This document shows, piece by piece, positions 1-9,395 of a stretch of DNA of 64,000 nt. Both the position numbers and the translations under genes were made by a program. The notes below the pieces were generated by a model. That model was not told where the DNA came from. It made no database searches and saw only the letters and a list, made by a program, of their open reading frames with translations. Positions within the stretch are counted from its first letter, which is position 1. Each line of letters begins with the position of its first letter. Location: NCBI GenBank assembly GCA_018673215.1, contig JABHDE010000007.1:1-64000 (forward strand), written 5' to 3'. The DNA is from Formosa sp. (GTDB lineage: Bacteria > Bacteroidota > Bacteroidia > Flavobacteriales > Flavobacteriaceae).

Positions 1-26
1 AATTAACTGAAAATAATATACTTGAG

Positions 27-944
27 ATGTCATATAGAGAAGAATCCTATTACAAGCCCAAAAATGACTACAGTCAAATTACCACAAATGGTATAGACGC
101 CTCTAAAGATTCGTTAGAGGATTTAAAAAACTTATGGCGCAAAACCATTCAAGATGGTATGCACGGTATTTGTTTTAGTATGTACGAAGATGGTCAAAAA
201 CCAGGTGTAGATATTAGTATGGCTCAGGTAGAACGTCGTGTTAAAATTTTAAAACCATATGTAGGTGCTATCCGTTCGTTCTCGTGTACAGAAGGAAATG
301 AGTTTGTTCCAATTGCAGCTAAAAAACATGGTTTAAAAACATTAGTTGGTGCTTGGCTTGGGGATGATAAAGAAGAAAACGAAAAAGAAATAGAAGGTTT
401 AATTGCTTTAGCAAAAGCAGGGCATGTAGATGTTGCTGCAGTAGGTAACGAGGTGTTATACCGTAACGACTTATCCTTAGAGGAGCTAATCGGTTATATG
501 AAACGGGTTAAAAAGGCCTTAGTGGGATTAAACATTCCTATTGGATATGTAGATGCATATTATGAGTTTTCACGTCATCCAATAATTGTTGAGCACTCCG
601 ATATTATTTTAGCTAATCTATATCCTTACTGGGAAGGTTGCCCAATTGATTATTCATTAGGGCACATGCAAGCTATGTATGGTCAAGTCGTAGATTCCGC
701 CCAAGGAAAGCCAATTATTATTACAGAAACTGGCTGGCCAAGTCAAGGTGGTGGATTAAGGGGAGCCATTGCGAGTGAAAAAGCTGCAATGAAATATTTT
801 ATCGACACCATGCGATGGACCAAAGAAAATGATATCCCTAGTTTCTATTTCTCATCTTTTGACGAGTCATGGAAAGTAGGACCCGAGGGAAAAGTAGGTG
901 CTTATTGGGGATTGTGGGATAAACATGAGAAATTGAAGTTTTAA
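27..944 (+). CDS. Glycoside hydrolase family 17 (beta-1,3-glucanase type), possibly 5'-partial
   Basis: This is a (beta/alpha)8-barrel hydrolase of family GH17, which cleaves beta-1,3-glucans such as laminarin. The motif VGNEVLYR holds the probable acid/base Glu142 and IITETGWPS the probable nucleophile Glu234 (numbered from the ATG at 27). About 305 residues is the size of a lone catalytic domain. The reading frame has no stop between the ATG and the left edge, so the true start, and any signal peptide or extra domain, may lie outside the window. None is visible from this ATG. A hairpin terminator follows the gene. The family call is secure; the substrate is inferred, and laminarin is plausible for a marine flavobacterium. 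Confidence 0.85.
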   Translation: MSYREESYYKPKNDYSQITTNGIDASKDSLEDLKNLWRKTIQDGMHGICFSMYEDGQKPGVDISMAQVERRVKILKPYVGAIRSFSCTEGNEFVPIAAKKHGLKTLVGAWLGDDKEENEKEIEGLIALAKAGHVDVAAVGNEVLYRNDLSLEELIGYMKRVKKALVGLNIPIGYVDAYYEFSRHPIIVEHSDIILANLYPYWEGCPIDYSLGHMQAMYGQVVDSAQGKPIIITETGWPSQGGGLRGAIASEKAAMKYFIDTMRWTKENDIPSFYFSSFDESWKVGPEGKVGAYWGLWDKHEKLKF

Positions 945-966
945 CTTCGAATTTGTTTTCAAAATG

Positions 967-1022
967 AAAGGTTTTTTGTGTGTTGGAGTTTCTATTTCAA
1001 CATAACTTAAAACCTTTTTTTG
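967..1022 (+). terminator. Rho-independent terminator after the GH17 gene
   Basis: The arms AAAGGTTTT (967-975) and AAAACCTTT (1009-1017) are perfect inverted repeats. They run straight into a T tract about 20 bp downstream of the GH17 stop codon. The loop is long (33 nt) but has a small inner GTTG/CAAC pairing. Confidence 0.65.
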
Positions 1023-1104
1023 TGGTTATTGTCAAAACAAATCCATTCTTAAAGTTAAATAACTCCATAATATTCAGTAGATTTAAGTCCTCAAATTTAC
1101 TAAA

Positions 1105-2673
1105 ATGCTTAAAAAAGTCTATGGAAGCGCCGTCTTTGGCGTGGAAGCTCACACCATCACAATAGAAGTAAATATAGATAAGGGTATTGGATACCATCTT
1201 GTTGGATTGCCAGATAATGCCATTAAAGAAAGTAATTTCCGAATAGCTGCGGCCCTTCAAAACAACGGCTATAAAATTCCCGGCAAAAAACTGATCATCA
1301 ATATGTCGCCTGCCGATATGCGTAAAGAAGGATCAGCCTATGACTTGCCTTTGGCTATGGGGATTTTAACTGCTTCTAATCAAATTAAAGAAGTCAACAT
1401 TGATCGGTATGTTATTATGGGAGAACTGTCTTTAGATGGAATGGTGCAGCCTATTAAGGGAGCGCTACCTATTGCTATTAAAGCTTTAGAAGAAGGTTTT
1501 GAAGGATTTATCCTGCCAAAAGAAAACGCCAAGGAAGCTGCCATTGTGAGCGGTCTGAAGGTGTATGGTGTCGAATACATCTCTGAAGTGATTGATTATT
1601 TTGATAAGCATAAAGCACTAGAACAAACCATTGTAGATACCCGTGCAGAGTTTCAAAAAAACCTAGAACATCCCGAATTTGATTTCTCTGATGTAAAAGG
1701 GCAGGAGAGTATCAAACGCTGTATGGAAATTGCCGCAGCTGGAGGTCATAACATCATATTGATTGGACCACCAGGCGCAGGAAAAACAATGTTGGCAAAA
1801 CGCTTACCTTCCATATTACCTCCAATGACTTTGCAAGAAGCGTTGGAAACTACTAAAATTCACTCTGTAGTTGGGCGTATTGGAGCGCAAAAAGGATTGA
1901 TAGCTCAACGTCCATTTCGATCGCCCCATCACACCATTTCAAATGTCGCCCTTGTAGGCGGCAGGAGTTATCCACAACCCGGAGAAATTTCTCTTTCTCA
2001 TAATGGGGTATTGTTTTTAGATGAATTGCCCGAATTTAAACGCGAAGTTCTAGAAGTCATGCGACAACCCTTAGAAGACAGAGAAGTGACGATTTCACGT
2101 GCCAAGTTTACAGTAACCTATCCCAGTAGTTTTATGTTGGTAGCCAGTATGAATCCCAGTCCAAGCGGGTGTTTCAATGACCCAAATGCACCAATGATGT
2201 CTTCAGCCTCAGAAATGCAGCGTTATTTGGGGAAAATTTCAGGACCTTTATTGGACCGAATAGACATTCATATTGAAGTGACCCCTGTACCTTTTGAAAA
2301 ACTATCTGATGAGCGCAAAGGGGAATCATCTGTGGAAATTAGAAAACGAGTTACCAAAGCCCGTGCATTGCAAACCACACGTTTTTTAGATTCTGAAAAC
2401 GTACATTATAATTCGCAAATGAACACCAAACAAATCCGTAAATACTGTAAGCTAGACGATACGTCTATACAGCTTTTAAAAACGGCGATGGAGCGTTTAA
2501 ATTTATCCGCTCGTGCCTACGATCGCATTTTAAAAGTAGCCAGAACTATTGCCGATTTAGAAGGAGAATTATCAATAGAAAGCGCTCATATAAGTGAAGT
2601 CATTCAATATCAGAGCTTAATTGAGAGGGATGGCTTGGGTGATTCAAAGATATTAAACTATTGGTTTATATAA
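1105..2673 (+). CDS. comM: YifB/ComM family Mg-chelatase-like AAA+ ATPase
   Basis: Full-length YifB/ComM protein (522 aa). In other bacteria ComM is a hexameric helicase that promotes branch migration during natural transformation. The N-terminal ChlI-like domain (about residues 1-170) precedes an AAA+ Mg-chelatase domain with Walker A GPPGAGKT (221-228) and Walker B VLFLDEL (302-308). A C-terminal helical lid ends near residue 510. The family is widespread and often annotated only as Mg chelatase; there is no sign of chelatase partners here. It is monocistronic, and faces the convergent aldehyde dehydrogenase gene. Whether this organism is transformable cannot be judged from the window. Confidence 0.93.
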   Translation: MLKKVYGSAVFGVEAHTITIEVNIDKGIGYHLVGLPDNAIKESNFRIAAALQNNGYKIPGKKLIINMSPADMRKEGSAYDLPLAMGILTASNQIKEVNIDRYVIMGELSLDGMVQPIKGALPIAIKALEEGFEGFILPKENAKEAAIVSGLKVYGVEYISEVIDYFDKHKALEQTIVDTRAEFQKNLEHPEFDFSDVKGQESIKRCMEIAAAGGHNIILIGPPGAGKTMLAKRLPSILPPMTLQEALETTKIHSVVGRIGAQKGLIAQRPFRSPHHTISNVALVGGRSYPQPGEISLSHNGVLFLDELPEFKREVLEVMRQPLEDREVTISRAKFTVTYPSSFMLVASMNPSPSGCFNDPNAPMMSSASEMQRYLGKISGPLLDRIDIHIEVTPVPFEKLSDERKGESSVEIRKRVTKARALQTTRFLDSENVHYNSQMNTKQIRKYCKLDDTSIQLLKTAMERLNLSARAYDRILKVARTIADLEGELSIESAHISEVIQYQSLIERDGLGDSKILNYWFI

Positions 2674-2756
2674 TATTCATAATAACTTGAAAAACATACA
2701 ATTAAATACTTACTATAAGAAAAAACTATGATGGTAAATAAGCTGTTTTGAAGCCT

Positions 2757-4133
2757 TTATCCTAAAAATTTAAAAAGTCTTTTAAGCTTTTTAAGCTTGT
2801 TAGTATAGGGTGCATATCGCAGTGGAATGTCCAACCAATTTCCTTTAATTACGATGCCTTTTTTGTGTGAAAAAGTATCAAATCCAAGCCGCCCATGGTA
2901 GGCTCCAATTCCACTTTCTCCAACCCCTCCAAAGGGCAATTTAGAGTTTCCAAAATGAATCATTGTATCGTTGATGGTACCACCTCCAAAACTATAAGTT
3001 TCAATCATCTTTTTGTAAAAAGATTTGTTGTTTGAAAACACATAAAACCCAAGAGGTTTGTCGTACTGACTCAAGACAGATTGGATGTCACTTTCAGTTT
3101 CATAGCTTAAAATGGGCAATATGGGTCCGAAAATTTCATCTTTCATAACTTCAGAATCCATAGAAGGTTCATCAATGATTGTAGGAGCAAGGTAGCAATC
3201 AGTTGTATCGAAAGCACCTCCAAACACAACTTTAGAGTCCGAAAGCATTTTTGTGAGTCTTGATAAGTTGGCCGAATTAACAATGCGGGGGTAATCCGCA
3301 GATTTTTGTGGATCTTCTCCGTAAGCCTTCGTGATTTCAGTTTTTAAATCAGAAATCAATTGTGCTTTTACGGAGGTATGTACCAATAGATAATCGGGTG
3401 CAATACAAGTTTGCCCTGCATTGACAAATTTACCCCAAACCAATCGTTTTGCGGTCAGTTGTGTTGACATGCTGCCATCTATAATACAAGGGTTTTTACC
3501 ACCTAATTCCAGCGTTAAAGGAGTTAAAAAAGGCGCTGCAGCTTTGGCGACAATTTTCCCAACGGGCACACTTCCTGTAAAGAAAATATAGTCCCAGCGT
3601 TCTTTTAGAAGTAAGGTCGTTTCTGGAATGCCTCCTTGAATAACTTTGAGATGTTCAGGTGTGAACACAGTACTAAGAATATCTTCTAAGACCTGGGAGG
3701 TATGCGTTGTATGCTCGCTAGGTTTTAAAACCACCGTATTGCCTGCTGCAATGGCCGCAATGACAGGAGCAACCGCTAATTGAAAGGGGTAATTCCAAGG
3801 CGCAATAACCATTACAGTTCCGTAAGGCTCACTGAAGATATAATCTTTTGAAGGAAAATTAAGTCCCGCAGCTCTAATTCTTTTGGGTTTTGACCAAGAA
3901 TCAATATGTTTTAAAGTGGCATCAATTTCAGAAATGATGATCCCGACTTCACTAAAAAAAGATTCAAACTTCGATTTTTTGAAATCCTTATAAAGTGCCT
4001 CGTAAATAGCTTCTTCTTTGCTGAGAATCTCTAAACGAAGCTTGCTGAGCAATGTTTTAAGCGCTCCGACATCTCGAGTGGCGCCGGTTTGGAAATACTG
4101 TTTTTGAGTCTCTATAATTATTTTTGCATCCAT
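2757..4133 (-). CDS. Class 3 aldehyde dehydrogenase (ALDH3 type)
   Basis: NAD(P)-dependent aldehyde dehydrogenase of 458 aa that oxidises aldehydes to acids. The cofactor-binding segment has APWNYP (111-116) and FTGS (185-188). The general base is Glu209 in LELGG and the nucleophile Cys243 in AGQTC. The length of about 460 aa and the class-3 signature around GNTVVLKPSE fit fatty or medium-chain aldehyde dehydrogenases (ALDH3) rather than the 500-aa ALDH1/9 classes. It lies 3 nt downstream of the pseudouridine synthase gene on the same strand, so panB, the synthase gene and this gene can form one transcript. The physiological substrate is unknown. Confidence 0.9.
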   Translation of the reverse strand: MDAKIIIETQKQYFQTGATRDVGALKTLLSKLRLEILSKEEAIYEALYKDFKKSKFESFFSEVGIIISEIDATLKHIDSWSKPKRIRAAGLNFPSKDYIFSEPYGTVMVIAPWNYPFQLAVAPVIAAIAAGNTVVLKPSEHTTHTSQVLEDILSTVFTPEHLKVIQGGIPETTLLLKERWDYIFFTGSVPVGKIVAKAAAPFLTPLTLELGGKNPCIIDGSMSTQLTAKRLVWGKFVNAGQTCIAPDYLLVHTSVKAQLISDLKTEITKAYGEDPQKSADYPRIVNSANLSRLTKMLSDSKVVFGGAFDTTDCYLAPTIIDEPSMDSEVMKDEIFGPILPILSYETESDIQSVLSQYDKPLGFYVFSNNKSFYKKMIETYSFGGGTINDTMIHFGNSKLPFGGVGESGIGAYHGRLGFDTFSHKKGIVIKGNWLDIPLRYAPYTNKLKKLKRLFKFLG

Positions 4134-4136
4134 AGT

Positions 4137-4847
4137 TTATACGTCGATGTGATTGATACATTCCTTCCATATCACCTCATTTGGAGGGGGAGAGGTAACA
4201 TTTATTAATTGGTCATTTACAGGGTGTATAAATGAGATATTTCGTGCGTGTAGGTGAATACTTCCATCGGGGTTACTTCGGTCAAATCCATACTTTAAAT
4301 CGCCTTTGATGGGGCTTCCTATGGTAGATAGTTGACTCCTAATTTGATGATGCCTCCCTGTTTCAAGCTTGACTTCTAGAAGATGGTAACGGTCTAAGCT
4401 ATGAATTAATTCATAATGTAGGACTGCCTTTTTACTTTGATCAACTTCTTTGATATAAGCTTTTGACTTGTTGTTTTTTGGATTTTTCTTAAGCCAATGA
4501 ACGAGCGTATCTTTTAATTTTGAAGGTTTATTTTTTACAACAGCCCAATAGGTTTTAGTAATTTTTTTGTTTAAAAATAACGCATTCATTCTAGTGAGCG
4601 CTTTAGAGGTTTTAGCAAACACAACAATTCCGGTAGTGGGTCGGTCCAGACGATGCGTGACTCCTAGATACACAGCTCCTGGCTTGTCGTACTTTTTTTT
4701 TATATAGCCCTTTACAACATCACTAAGAGGCATATCTCCAGTTTTATCGCCCTGAACGAGGTCTCCAGAACGTTTATTGATGATAATTAAATGATTGTCC
4801 TCATGAAGAATTTGAAGATTATTAATATTTGAAACAATCTTATCCAT
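4137..4847 (-). CDS. RluA family 23S/tRNA pseudouridine synthase
   Basis: This enzyme isomerises uridine to pseudouridine in rRNA or tRNA. The hallmark motif HRLDRPTTG contains the catalytic Asp. The later HQIRSQL segment and the C-terminal HLHA element are also family features. There is no N-terminal S4 domain, so it is a short RluA/RluC/RluD-like form whose target base cannot be assigned. I start it at the ATG at 4847, 4 nt after the panB stop codon, because family members begin close to the NNLQILHED strand. An alternative ATG at 4871 would overlap panB by 20 bp. Confidence 0.88.
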   Translation of the reverse strand: MDKIVSNINNLQILHEDNHLIIINKRSGDLVQGDKTGDMPLSDVVKGYIKKKYDKPGAVYLGVTHRLDRPTTGIVVFAKTSKALTRMNALFLNKKITKTYWAVVKNKPSKLKDTLVHWLKKNPKNNKSKAYIKEVDQSKKAVLHYELIHSLDRYHLLEVKLETGRHHQIRSQLSTIGSPIKGDLKYGFDRSNPDGSIHLHARNISFIHPVNDQLINVTSPPPNEVIWKECINHIDV

Positions 4848-4851
4848 TAAT

Positions 4852-5670
4852 TTAATACTGTTCGTTATCATTCGGAAAGTCAGAAGACTTTACATCGTCA
4901 ATGTATTGATTGATTGCAGTGGTCATTTCTTCATGTAAACTCAAATAACGACGTAAAAATCGTGGATGAAATTCTTGTGTCATTCCAAGCATGTCATGCA
5001 ATACCAATACCTGTCCATCAACGCCACCTCCAGCACCAATTCCAATGACAGGAATGCTAATACTTTCTGCGACTTGCTGTGCTAATGCAGCAGGAATTTT
5101 TTCAAGAACCAATGCGAAACATCCCAAACGCTCTAGAAGTTTTGCATCTTCAATTAATCGCAAAGCTTCTTCTTCTTCTTTGGCTCTTACAGTGTAGGTT
5201 CCAAATTTATAGATCGACTGTGGGGTGAGCCCTAAGTGTCCCATTACAGGAATTCCGGCATTTAATATCTTTTTGATTGAATCTTTGATTTCTTTACCGC
5301 CTTCGAGCTTTACCGCGTGTCCGCCACTTTCTTTCATAATACGAATAGAAGAACGCAAGGCTTCTTTTGGGTCACTTTGATAAGTTCCGAAAGGTAAATC
5401 CACTACTACAAGCGCACGGTCAATCGCACGCACTACAGAAGACGCGTGGTAAATCATTTGATCCAAGGTGATAGGTAGTGTCGTTTCATGACCAGCCATC
5501 ACGTTACTGGCTGAATCACCCACCAAAATCACATCAACACCAGCGCCATCTACAATTTTGGCCATGGTATAATCGTAAGCTGTAAGCATAGATATTTTTT
5601 CTCCTAAAGATTTCATCTCTACTAGAGATTTTACAGTCACTCTCTTATATTCTTTTTTTGATGCAGACAT
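4852..5670 (-). CDS. panB: 3-methyl-2-oxobutanoate hydroxymethyltransferase (ketopantoate synthesis)
   Basis: PanB transfers a hydroxymethyl group from 5,10-methylene-THF to alpha-ketoisovalerate, the first committed step of pantothenate and CoA synthesis in the cytoplasm. The 272-aa protein shows the family motifs [48 protein letters not shown] and GIGAG, with the metal-binding Asp and Glu residues in them. The length is normal. It is the first gene of a probable panB, pseudouridine synthase, aldehyde dehydrogenase unit. A good promoter match lies 27-56 bp upstream of the start. No other pan gene is in the window. Confidence 0.96.
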   Translation of the reverse strand: MSASKKEYKRVTVKSLVEMKSLGEKISMLTAYDYTMAKIVDGAGVDVILVGDSASNVMAGHETTLPITLDQMIYHASSVVRAIDRALVVVDLPFGTYQSDPKEALRSSIRIMKESGGHAVKLEGGKEIKDSIKKILNAGIPVMGHLGLTPQSIYKFGTYTVRAKEEEEALRLIEDAKLLERLGCFALVLEKIPAALAQQVAESISIPVIGIGAGGGVDGQVLVLHDMLGMTQEFHPRFLRRYLSLHEEMTTAINQYIDDVKSSDFPNDNEQY

Positions 5671-5696
5671 AATTGGTTATAATTTATGATAGAGTG

Positions 5697-5726
5697 TAAA
5701 TGTAATAAATAAGTGTATAAATTCAA
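5697..5726 (-). promoter_or_regulatory. Bacteroidota-type promoter of panB
   Basis: Read on the minus strand, TTG (5724-5726), a 19-nt spacer and TACATTTA (5697-5704) match the Bacteroidota consensus TTG-N17..23-TAnnTTTG except for the last base. The box ends 27 bp before the panB ATG. Confidence 0.6.
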
Positions 5727-5755
5727 TTTTTTATATAATAACTCGAACTTGAATG

Positions 5756-5796
5756 AAAAAAGCATATTAAAAACGTAGTGTTTTTTATATGCTTTA
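5756..5796 (-). terminator. Strong hairpin terminator after the lipoprotein gene
   Basis: Near-perfect 15-bp inverted repeat, AAAGCATAT-n-AAAAAC against GTTTTT-n-ATATGCTTT, with one mismatch and a 5-nt loop. On the minus strand it runs into a T tract. It sits about 25 bp beyond the stop codon of the lipoprotein gene and separates it from panB. Confidence 0.8.
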
Positions 5797-5820
5797 GAAT
5801 TAATTTATAGGCTTCTAGCG

Positions 5821-6294
5821 TTAATGTCTCTGTTGTAAATTAGAAAGATTGAAATCTGTTATTTCAGGATTATAAAGGTTACTTACGTTATCTGCAGGGA
5901 CAACAACAATTCTAAAAACAACATCCTGTGTCCAAACAGTATTTAGATTGTCAAAATCTGCCGTGCCTTCCAAAAACAATTTAACATCTGTTTGTGTAAA
6001 ATCAAAGTTGTAGTTGAGCGTCGCGCCCCCAATAAAAACAGTATTTTGTGGTAATAATCTCCAGACATCTTGACCGTTATCGGTTTCCCACAGAATATAG
6101 ACTAAGGTGACATCGTAGTCGTAAACGTTAAATCCATAAGGTTCAATAATTTCATAGTTATTTTGAGCATTAAAATCTACTACAATTTCAAAAGCACTGG
6201 ATACAATTAAACCTCCATCTCTACCATCTATGCCTTCTTCAACAACGCAAGACATAAATAACACTATTGATAGTAATGACACTAATTTTTTCAT
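5821..6294 (-). CDS. Small lipoprotein of unknown function
   Basis: A 157-aa secreted lipoprotein. The signal peptide is followed by the lipobox LFMSC, predicting lipidation of Cys15 or so. After a short acidic linker with a collagen-like GIDGRDGG element there is a beta-rich region full of aromatic residues. I recognise similar short lipoproteins with a G-x-x-G-R-D-G stretch in flavobacteria, but no function is known. It is single-gene, with its own strong terminator, next to but divergent from dnaK. Expected location is the periplasmic face of the inner or outer membrane. Confidence 0.75.
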   Translation of the reverse strand: MKKLVSLLSIVLFMSCVVEEGIDGRDGGLIVSSAFEIVVDFNAQNNYEIIEPYGFNVYDYDVTLVYILWETDNGQDVWRLLPQNTVFIGGATLNYNFDFTQTDVKLFLEGTADFDNLNTVWTQDVVFRIVVVPADNVSNLYNPEITDFNLSNLQQRH

Positions 6295-6456
6295 AATATT
6301 TATTTTAATCCAATTAAAGGTACTAATCTATGGTTTGTTTTTTAATAAACAAAGGTTTATTTTTTTTATGACATCGTGTCAGTAAAATTGTATTGGCACA
6401 ATGATTGACTTATGGAAAGCGAAATATTTAAATAAAAAAATTAAACTATATAAATT

Positions 6457-8352
6457 ATGAGTAAGATTATTGGAATCGATTTAGGAACTACAAATTCTTG
6501 TGTTTCTGTTATGGAAGGAAATGAGCCCGTTGTTATTACAAACGCTGAAGGACAACGTACAACTCCATCTGTTATCGCCTTTGTAGATGGAGGTGAAATC
6601 AAAGTAGGAGACCCTGCAAAACGTCAAGCGGTCACAAATCCTACCAAAACGGTTTATTCAATTAAACGTTTTATGGGTAACAAATTCTCAGAATCTAAAC
6701 AAGAAGTAGGTCGTGTCCCTTACAAAGTGGTAAAGGGTGACAACGATACTCCACGTGTGGACATTGATGGTCGTTTATACACGCCACAAGAATTATCGGC
6801 AATGGTACTTCAAAAAATGAAAAAAACAGCTGAAGAGTTTTTGGATCAAGAAGTTTCAGAAGCGGTCATAACAGTTCCAGCTTATTTTAACGATGCACAA
6901 CGTCAAGCCACAAAAGAAGCAGGTGAGATTGCAGGTCTAAAAGTGAGACGTATTATCAATGAGCCTACAGCGGCTGCATTGGCATACGGAATGGATAAAA
7001 AAGGAAAAGACCAAACGATTGTTGTTTTTGATTTTGGTGGAGGAACTCATGATGTTTCTGTATTGGAATTAGGAGACGGCGTTTTTGAGGTATTAGCAAC
7101 CGATGGTGACACGCACTTGGGTGGAGATGATGTTGATGAGAAAATCATCAACTGGTTAGCTGATGAATTTAAAGCAGATGAAAATTTAGATTTACGTGAA
7201 GATCCTATGGCGCTTCAACGTCTAAAAGAAGCTGCTGAAAAAGCTAAGATTGAATTGTCATCTTCTGCACAAACAGAAATCAATTTACCTTATGTAACAG
7301 CCACTGCAAGCGGTCCAAAACACTTGGTGCGTTCTTTGTCCAAAGCAAAGTTTGAACAACTGATTGACGACTTAGTAAAAAGAACTATTGCTCCTTGTCA
7401 AACTGCTTTAAAAGCGGCAGGATTGTCAACAAGTGATATCGATGAAATTATTTTAGTAGGAGGCTCAACTCGAATCCCTGCAGTACAAGAAGCAGTCGAA
7501 AAATTCTTTGGAAAGAAACCTAACAAAGGAGTAAATCCTGATGAGGTTGTAGCTGTAGGAGCTGCGATCCAAGGAGGTGTACTAACAGGAGATGTTAAGG
7601 ATGTATTGCTTTTGGATGTCACTCCGTTATCATTAGGAATTGAAACGATGGGGAATGTGATGACCAAATTAATTGAGTCTAACACAACTATTCCAACAAA
7701 AAAATCTCAAGTATTCTCCACGGCAGCAGATAATCAGCCGTCAGTTGAAATTCACGTGCTTCAAGGGGAGCGTGCAATGGCCGCAGATAATAAAACGATT
7801 GGACGTTTTCATTTAGATGGACTTCCACCAGCACAACGAGGAACACCACAAATTGAAGTGACCTTTGATATTGACGCCAATGGAATCATTAAAGTGTCTG
7901 CAACCGATAAAGCGACCAACAAATCACAAGATATTCGTATTGAAGCATCTTCTGGTTTAACGGAGGAAGAAATCGAAAAAATGAAACAAGATGCAGAAGC
8001 AAATGCAGATTCAGATGCGAAAGCTAAAGAAACAGCAGATAAGCTAAATGCTGCAGATGGTATGATTTTTCAAACCGAAAATCAGTTAAAAGAATTTGGT
8101 GATAAATTATCGGATGATAAGAAGCAACCAATTGAAGCTGCATTGGAAGAATTGAAAGCCGCCTACGAATCTAAAGACATCGCGGTTATCGACCCAGCTT
8201 TAGAGAAAATCAACGAAGCATGGAAAGTTGCTAGTGAAGAGATGTACAAGGCACAACAAGATGCTCAAGCTGCACCATCTGATGCTGCTCAAGATGCCGA
8301 GGCATCTCAAGAAGACAATGTTGAAGATGTTGACTTCGAAGAAGTTAAATAA
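6457..8352 (+). CDS. dnaK: Molecular chaperone DnaK (Hsp70)
   Basis: ATP-dependent chaperone of 631 aa. The nucleotide-binding domain starts with [11 protein letters not shown] and contains the second phosphate-binding motif near [14 protein letters not shown] and the adenosine motif [10 protein letters not shown]. The substrate-binding domain carries [11 protein letters not shown], and the lid ends in a short disordered acidic tail (EDVDFEEVK). Length and motifs are normal. No grpE or dnaJ is next to it. I saw no CIRCE operator (TTAGCACTC inverted repeat) in the 160 bp upstream. A terminator hairpin follows 22 bp after the stop codon. Confidence 0.98.
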   Translation: MSKIIGIDLGTTNSCVSVMEGNEPVVITNAEGQRTTPSVIAFVDGGEIKVGDPAKRQAVTNPTKTVYSIKRFMGNKFSESKQEVGRVPYKVVKGDNDTPRVDIDGRLYTPQELSAMVLQKMKKTAEEFLDQEVSEAVITVPAYFNDAQRQATKEAGEIAGLKVRRIINEPTAAALAYGMDKKGKDQTIVVFDFGGGTHDVSVLELGDGVFEVLATDGDTHLGGDDVDEKIINWLADEFKADENLDLREDPMALQRLKEAAEKAKIELSSSAQTEINLPYVTATASGPKHLVRSLSKAKFEQLIDDLVKRTIAPCQTALKAAGLSTSDIDEIILVGGSTRIPAVQEAVEKFFGKKPNKGVNPDEVVAVGAAIQGGVLTGDVKDVLLLDVTPLSLGIETMGNVMTKLIESNTTIPTKKSQVFSTAADNQPSVEIHVLQGERAMAADNKTIGRFHLDGLPPAQRGTPQIEVTFDIDANGIIKVSATDKATNKSQDIRIEASSGLTEEEIEKMKQDAEANADSDAKAKETADKLNAADGMIFQTENQLKEFGDKLSDDKKQPIEAALEELKAAYESKDIAVIDPALEKINEAWKVASEEMYKAQQDAQAAPSDAAQDAEASQEDNVEDVDFEEVK

Positions 8353-8374
8353 AGTTAACTCTATTTGTTAATAT

Positions 8375-8409
8375 AAAGCACAATCAGTTTATGGTTGTGC
8401 TTTTTTTTT
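8375..8409 (+). terminator. dnaK terminator overlapping the end of blh
   Basis: AAAGCACAA (8375-8383) pairs perfectly with TTGTGCTTT (8395-8403), followed by a T tract to 8409. The stop codon of the convergent blh gene (8389-8391) lies in the loop, so the two genes share this 3' region. Confidence 0.85.
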
Positions 8410-9285
8410 GGAGAACATTCTCAGCATTACAACAGCATGAGGGAACGTCACAGCTGCAATGAACGCAAAAAACAAGGCGTAGAATTGTTTTTCATTACTG
8501 AAAATCAAATACAAAACCCCCATTCCTATCAATGAAATTACCCAATAGGGAAGTGCTGATTTGCAATACTTTAGAGTGGAATCGGTTTTTACATCTCCGT
8601 ATATAAATGTAATTTGTTCTATTAATGAGGGAATGCTATGCCAAAGAATAAAATAAATAGAAAAGCCCCATATTAATGAGGAAGATGAAAAAATTATTGC
8701 CAAAACAACTAAAGTGAATAGTTCTTTTAAAATCACTTCTTTAGCAAGGCGATTTTTTATAAACTCATTAATAAGTACAAGCCCTATAAAGCTGCCTAAA
8801 ACTATGAGTATGGTGTTACTGTACAAATTAGGGATTTCATATCCAGTAATCTCTGATACAATCAATTTTACGCCTGCGTCGTTAAAAGCAAATAATAGAT
8901 ACAGAATTAACATCCCAAATGAAAAGTAGAAAGTAGATTTAATCAAAGTATTTGATTTAGATAAACGGTGATCCCAGTGTTGTTCTCCAAAATGGTAGGC
9001 GCTAAATATTATGAACAAGATCATAGCAAGGGAAGGCGCCAAATAAAAAATTAAAATTGCAATGGATACTATAAATAAGTAAGCGATCAGAAGGGCAAAT
9101 TTGGAATAATTTAGGTTGTTTTTCAAAATTTTATTAACAATTAGCAAATCATTAGAGCCATGGATCATTCCAAAGGTAAAAATTAAAAAAAAACCCAAAA
9201 TAAGTTCAAAACTCTCTGGAACATGGGTGGTAATCCACAGTCCTAAGAAGCTAGAGACGATTGAGAAATTGAAAATATTATTCAT
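8389..9285 (-). CDS. blh: Beta-carotene 15,15'-dioxygenase, Brp/Blh family
   Basis: Blh splits beta-carotene into two retinal molecules, the chromophore of the neighbouring proteorhodopsin. The 298-aa integral membrane protein has about eight hydrophobic segments. The conserved histidines expected to bind iron are seen as His42 (GMIHGSNDLL), His98 and His103 (SAYHFGEQHW), His216 (LWHSIPSL) and His283 (FPHAVVM). It is transcribed away from the proteorhodopsin gene, and the 110-bp gap holds a -7 box for each. No carotenoid genes (crtE, crtB, crtI, crtY) are in the window, so the substrate must come from elsewhere in the genome. Confidence 0.93.
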   Translation of the reverse strand: MNNIFNFSIVSSFLGLWITTHVPESFELILGFFLIFTFGMIHGSNDLLIVNKILKNNLNYSKFALLIAYLFIVSIAILIFYLAPSLAMILFIIFSAYHFGEQHWDHRLSKSNTLIKSTFYFSFGMLILYLLFAFNDAGVKLIVSEITGYEIPNLYSNTILIVLGSFIGLVLINEFIKNRLAKEVILKELFTLVVLAIIFSSSSLIWGFSIYFILWHSIPSLIEQITFIYGDVKTDSTLKYCKSALPYWVISLIGMGVLYLIFSNEKQFYALFFAFIAAVTFPHAVVMLRMFSKKKAQP

Positions 9286-9316
9286 AAAATAGTGTTAAAT
9301 AAATGGTTTGAGACTA

Positions 9317-9324
9317 CAAATTTA
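9317..9324 (-). promoter_or_regulatory. -7 promoter element of blh
   Basis: TAAATTTG on the minus strand matches TAnnTTTG exactly and lies 32 bp before the blh ATG. I find no TTG at the usual upstream distance, so the promoter may need an activator. Confidence 0.5.
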
Positions 9325-9355
9325 CGAAATACTCAACGATTAGTTTAAATTTTTA

Positions 9356-9363
9356 TATATTTG
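9356..9363 (+). promoter_or_regulatory. -7 promoter element of the proteorhodopsin gene
   Basis: TATATTTG matches TAnnTTTG exactly, 33 bp before the ATG. The 7-mer GTTTAAA occurs at 9343-9349 and again at 9363-9369, exactly 20 bp apart and on both sides of the box. The second copy is part of the palindrome GTTTAAAC. No TTG is found at the -33 distance. Confidence 0.55.
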
Positions 9364-9395
9364 TTTAAACAAAAAACTAACTAAACATTTAAAAA

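Noticed and set aside
6295-6456. CIRCE heat-shock operator in front of dnaK
   Set aside because: No TTAGCACTC-N9-GAGTGCTAA dyad is present in the 160 bp upstream.
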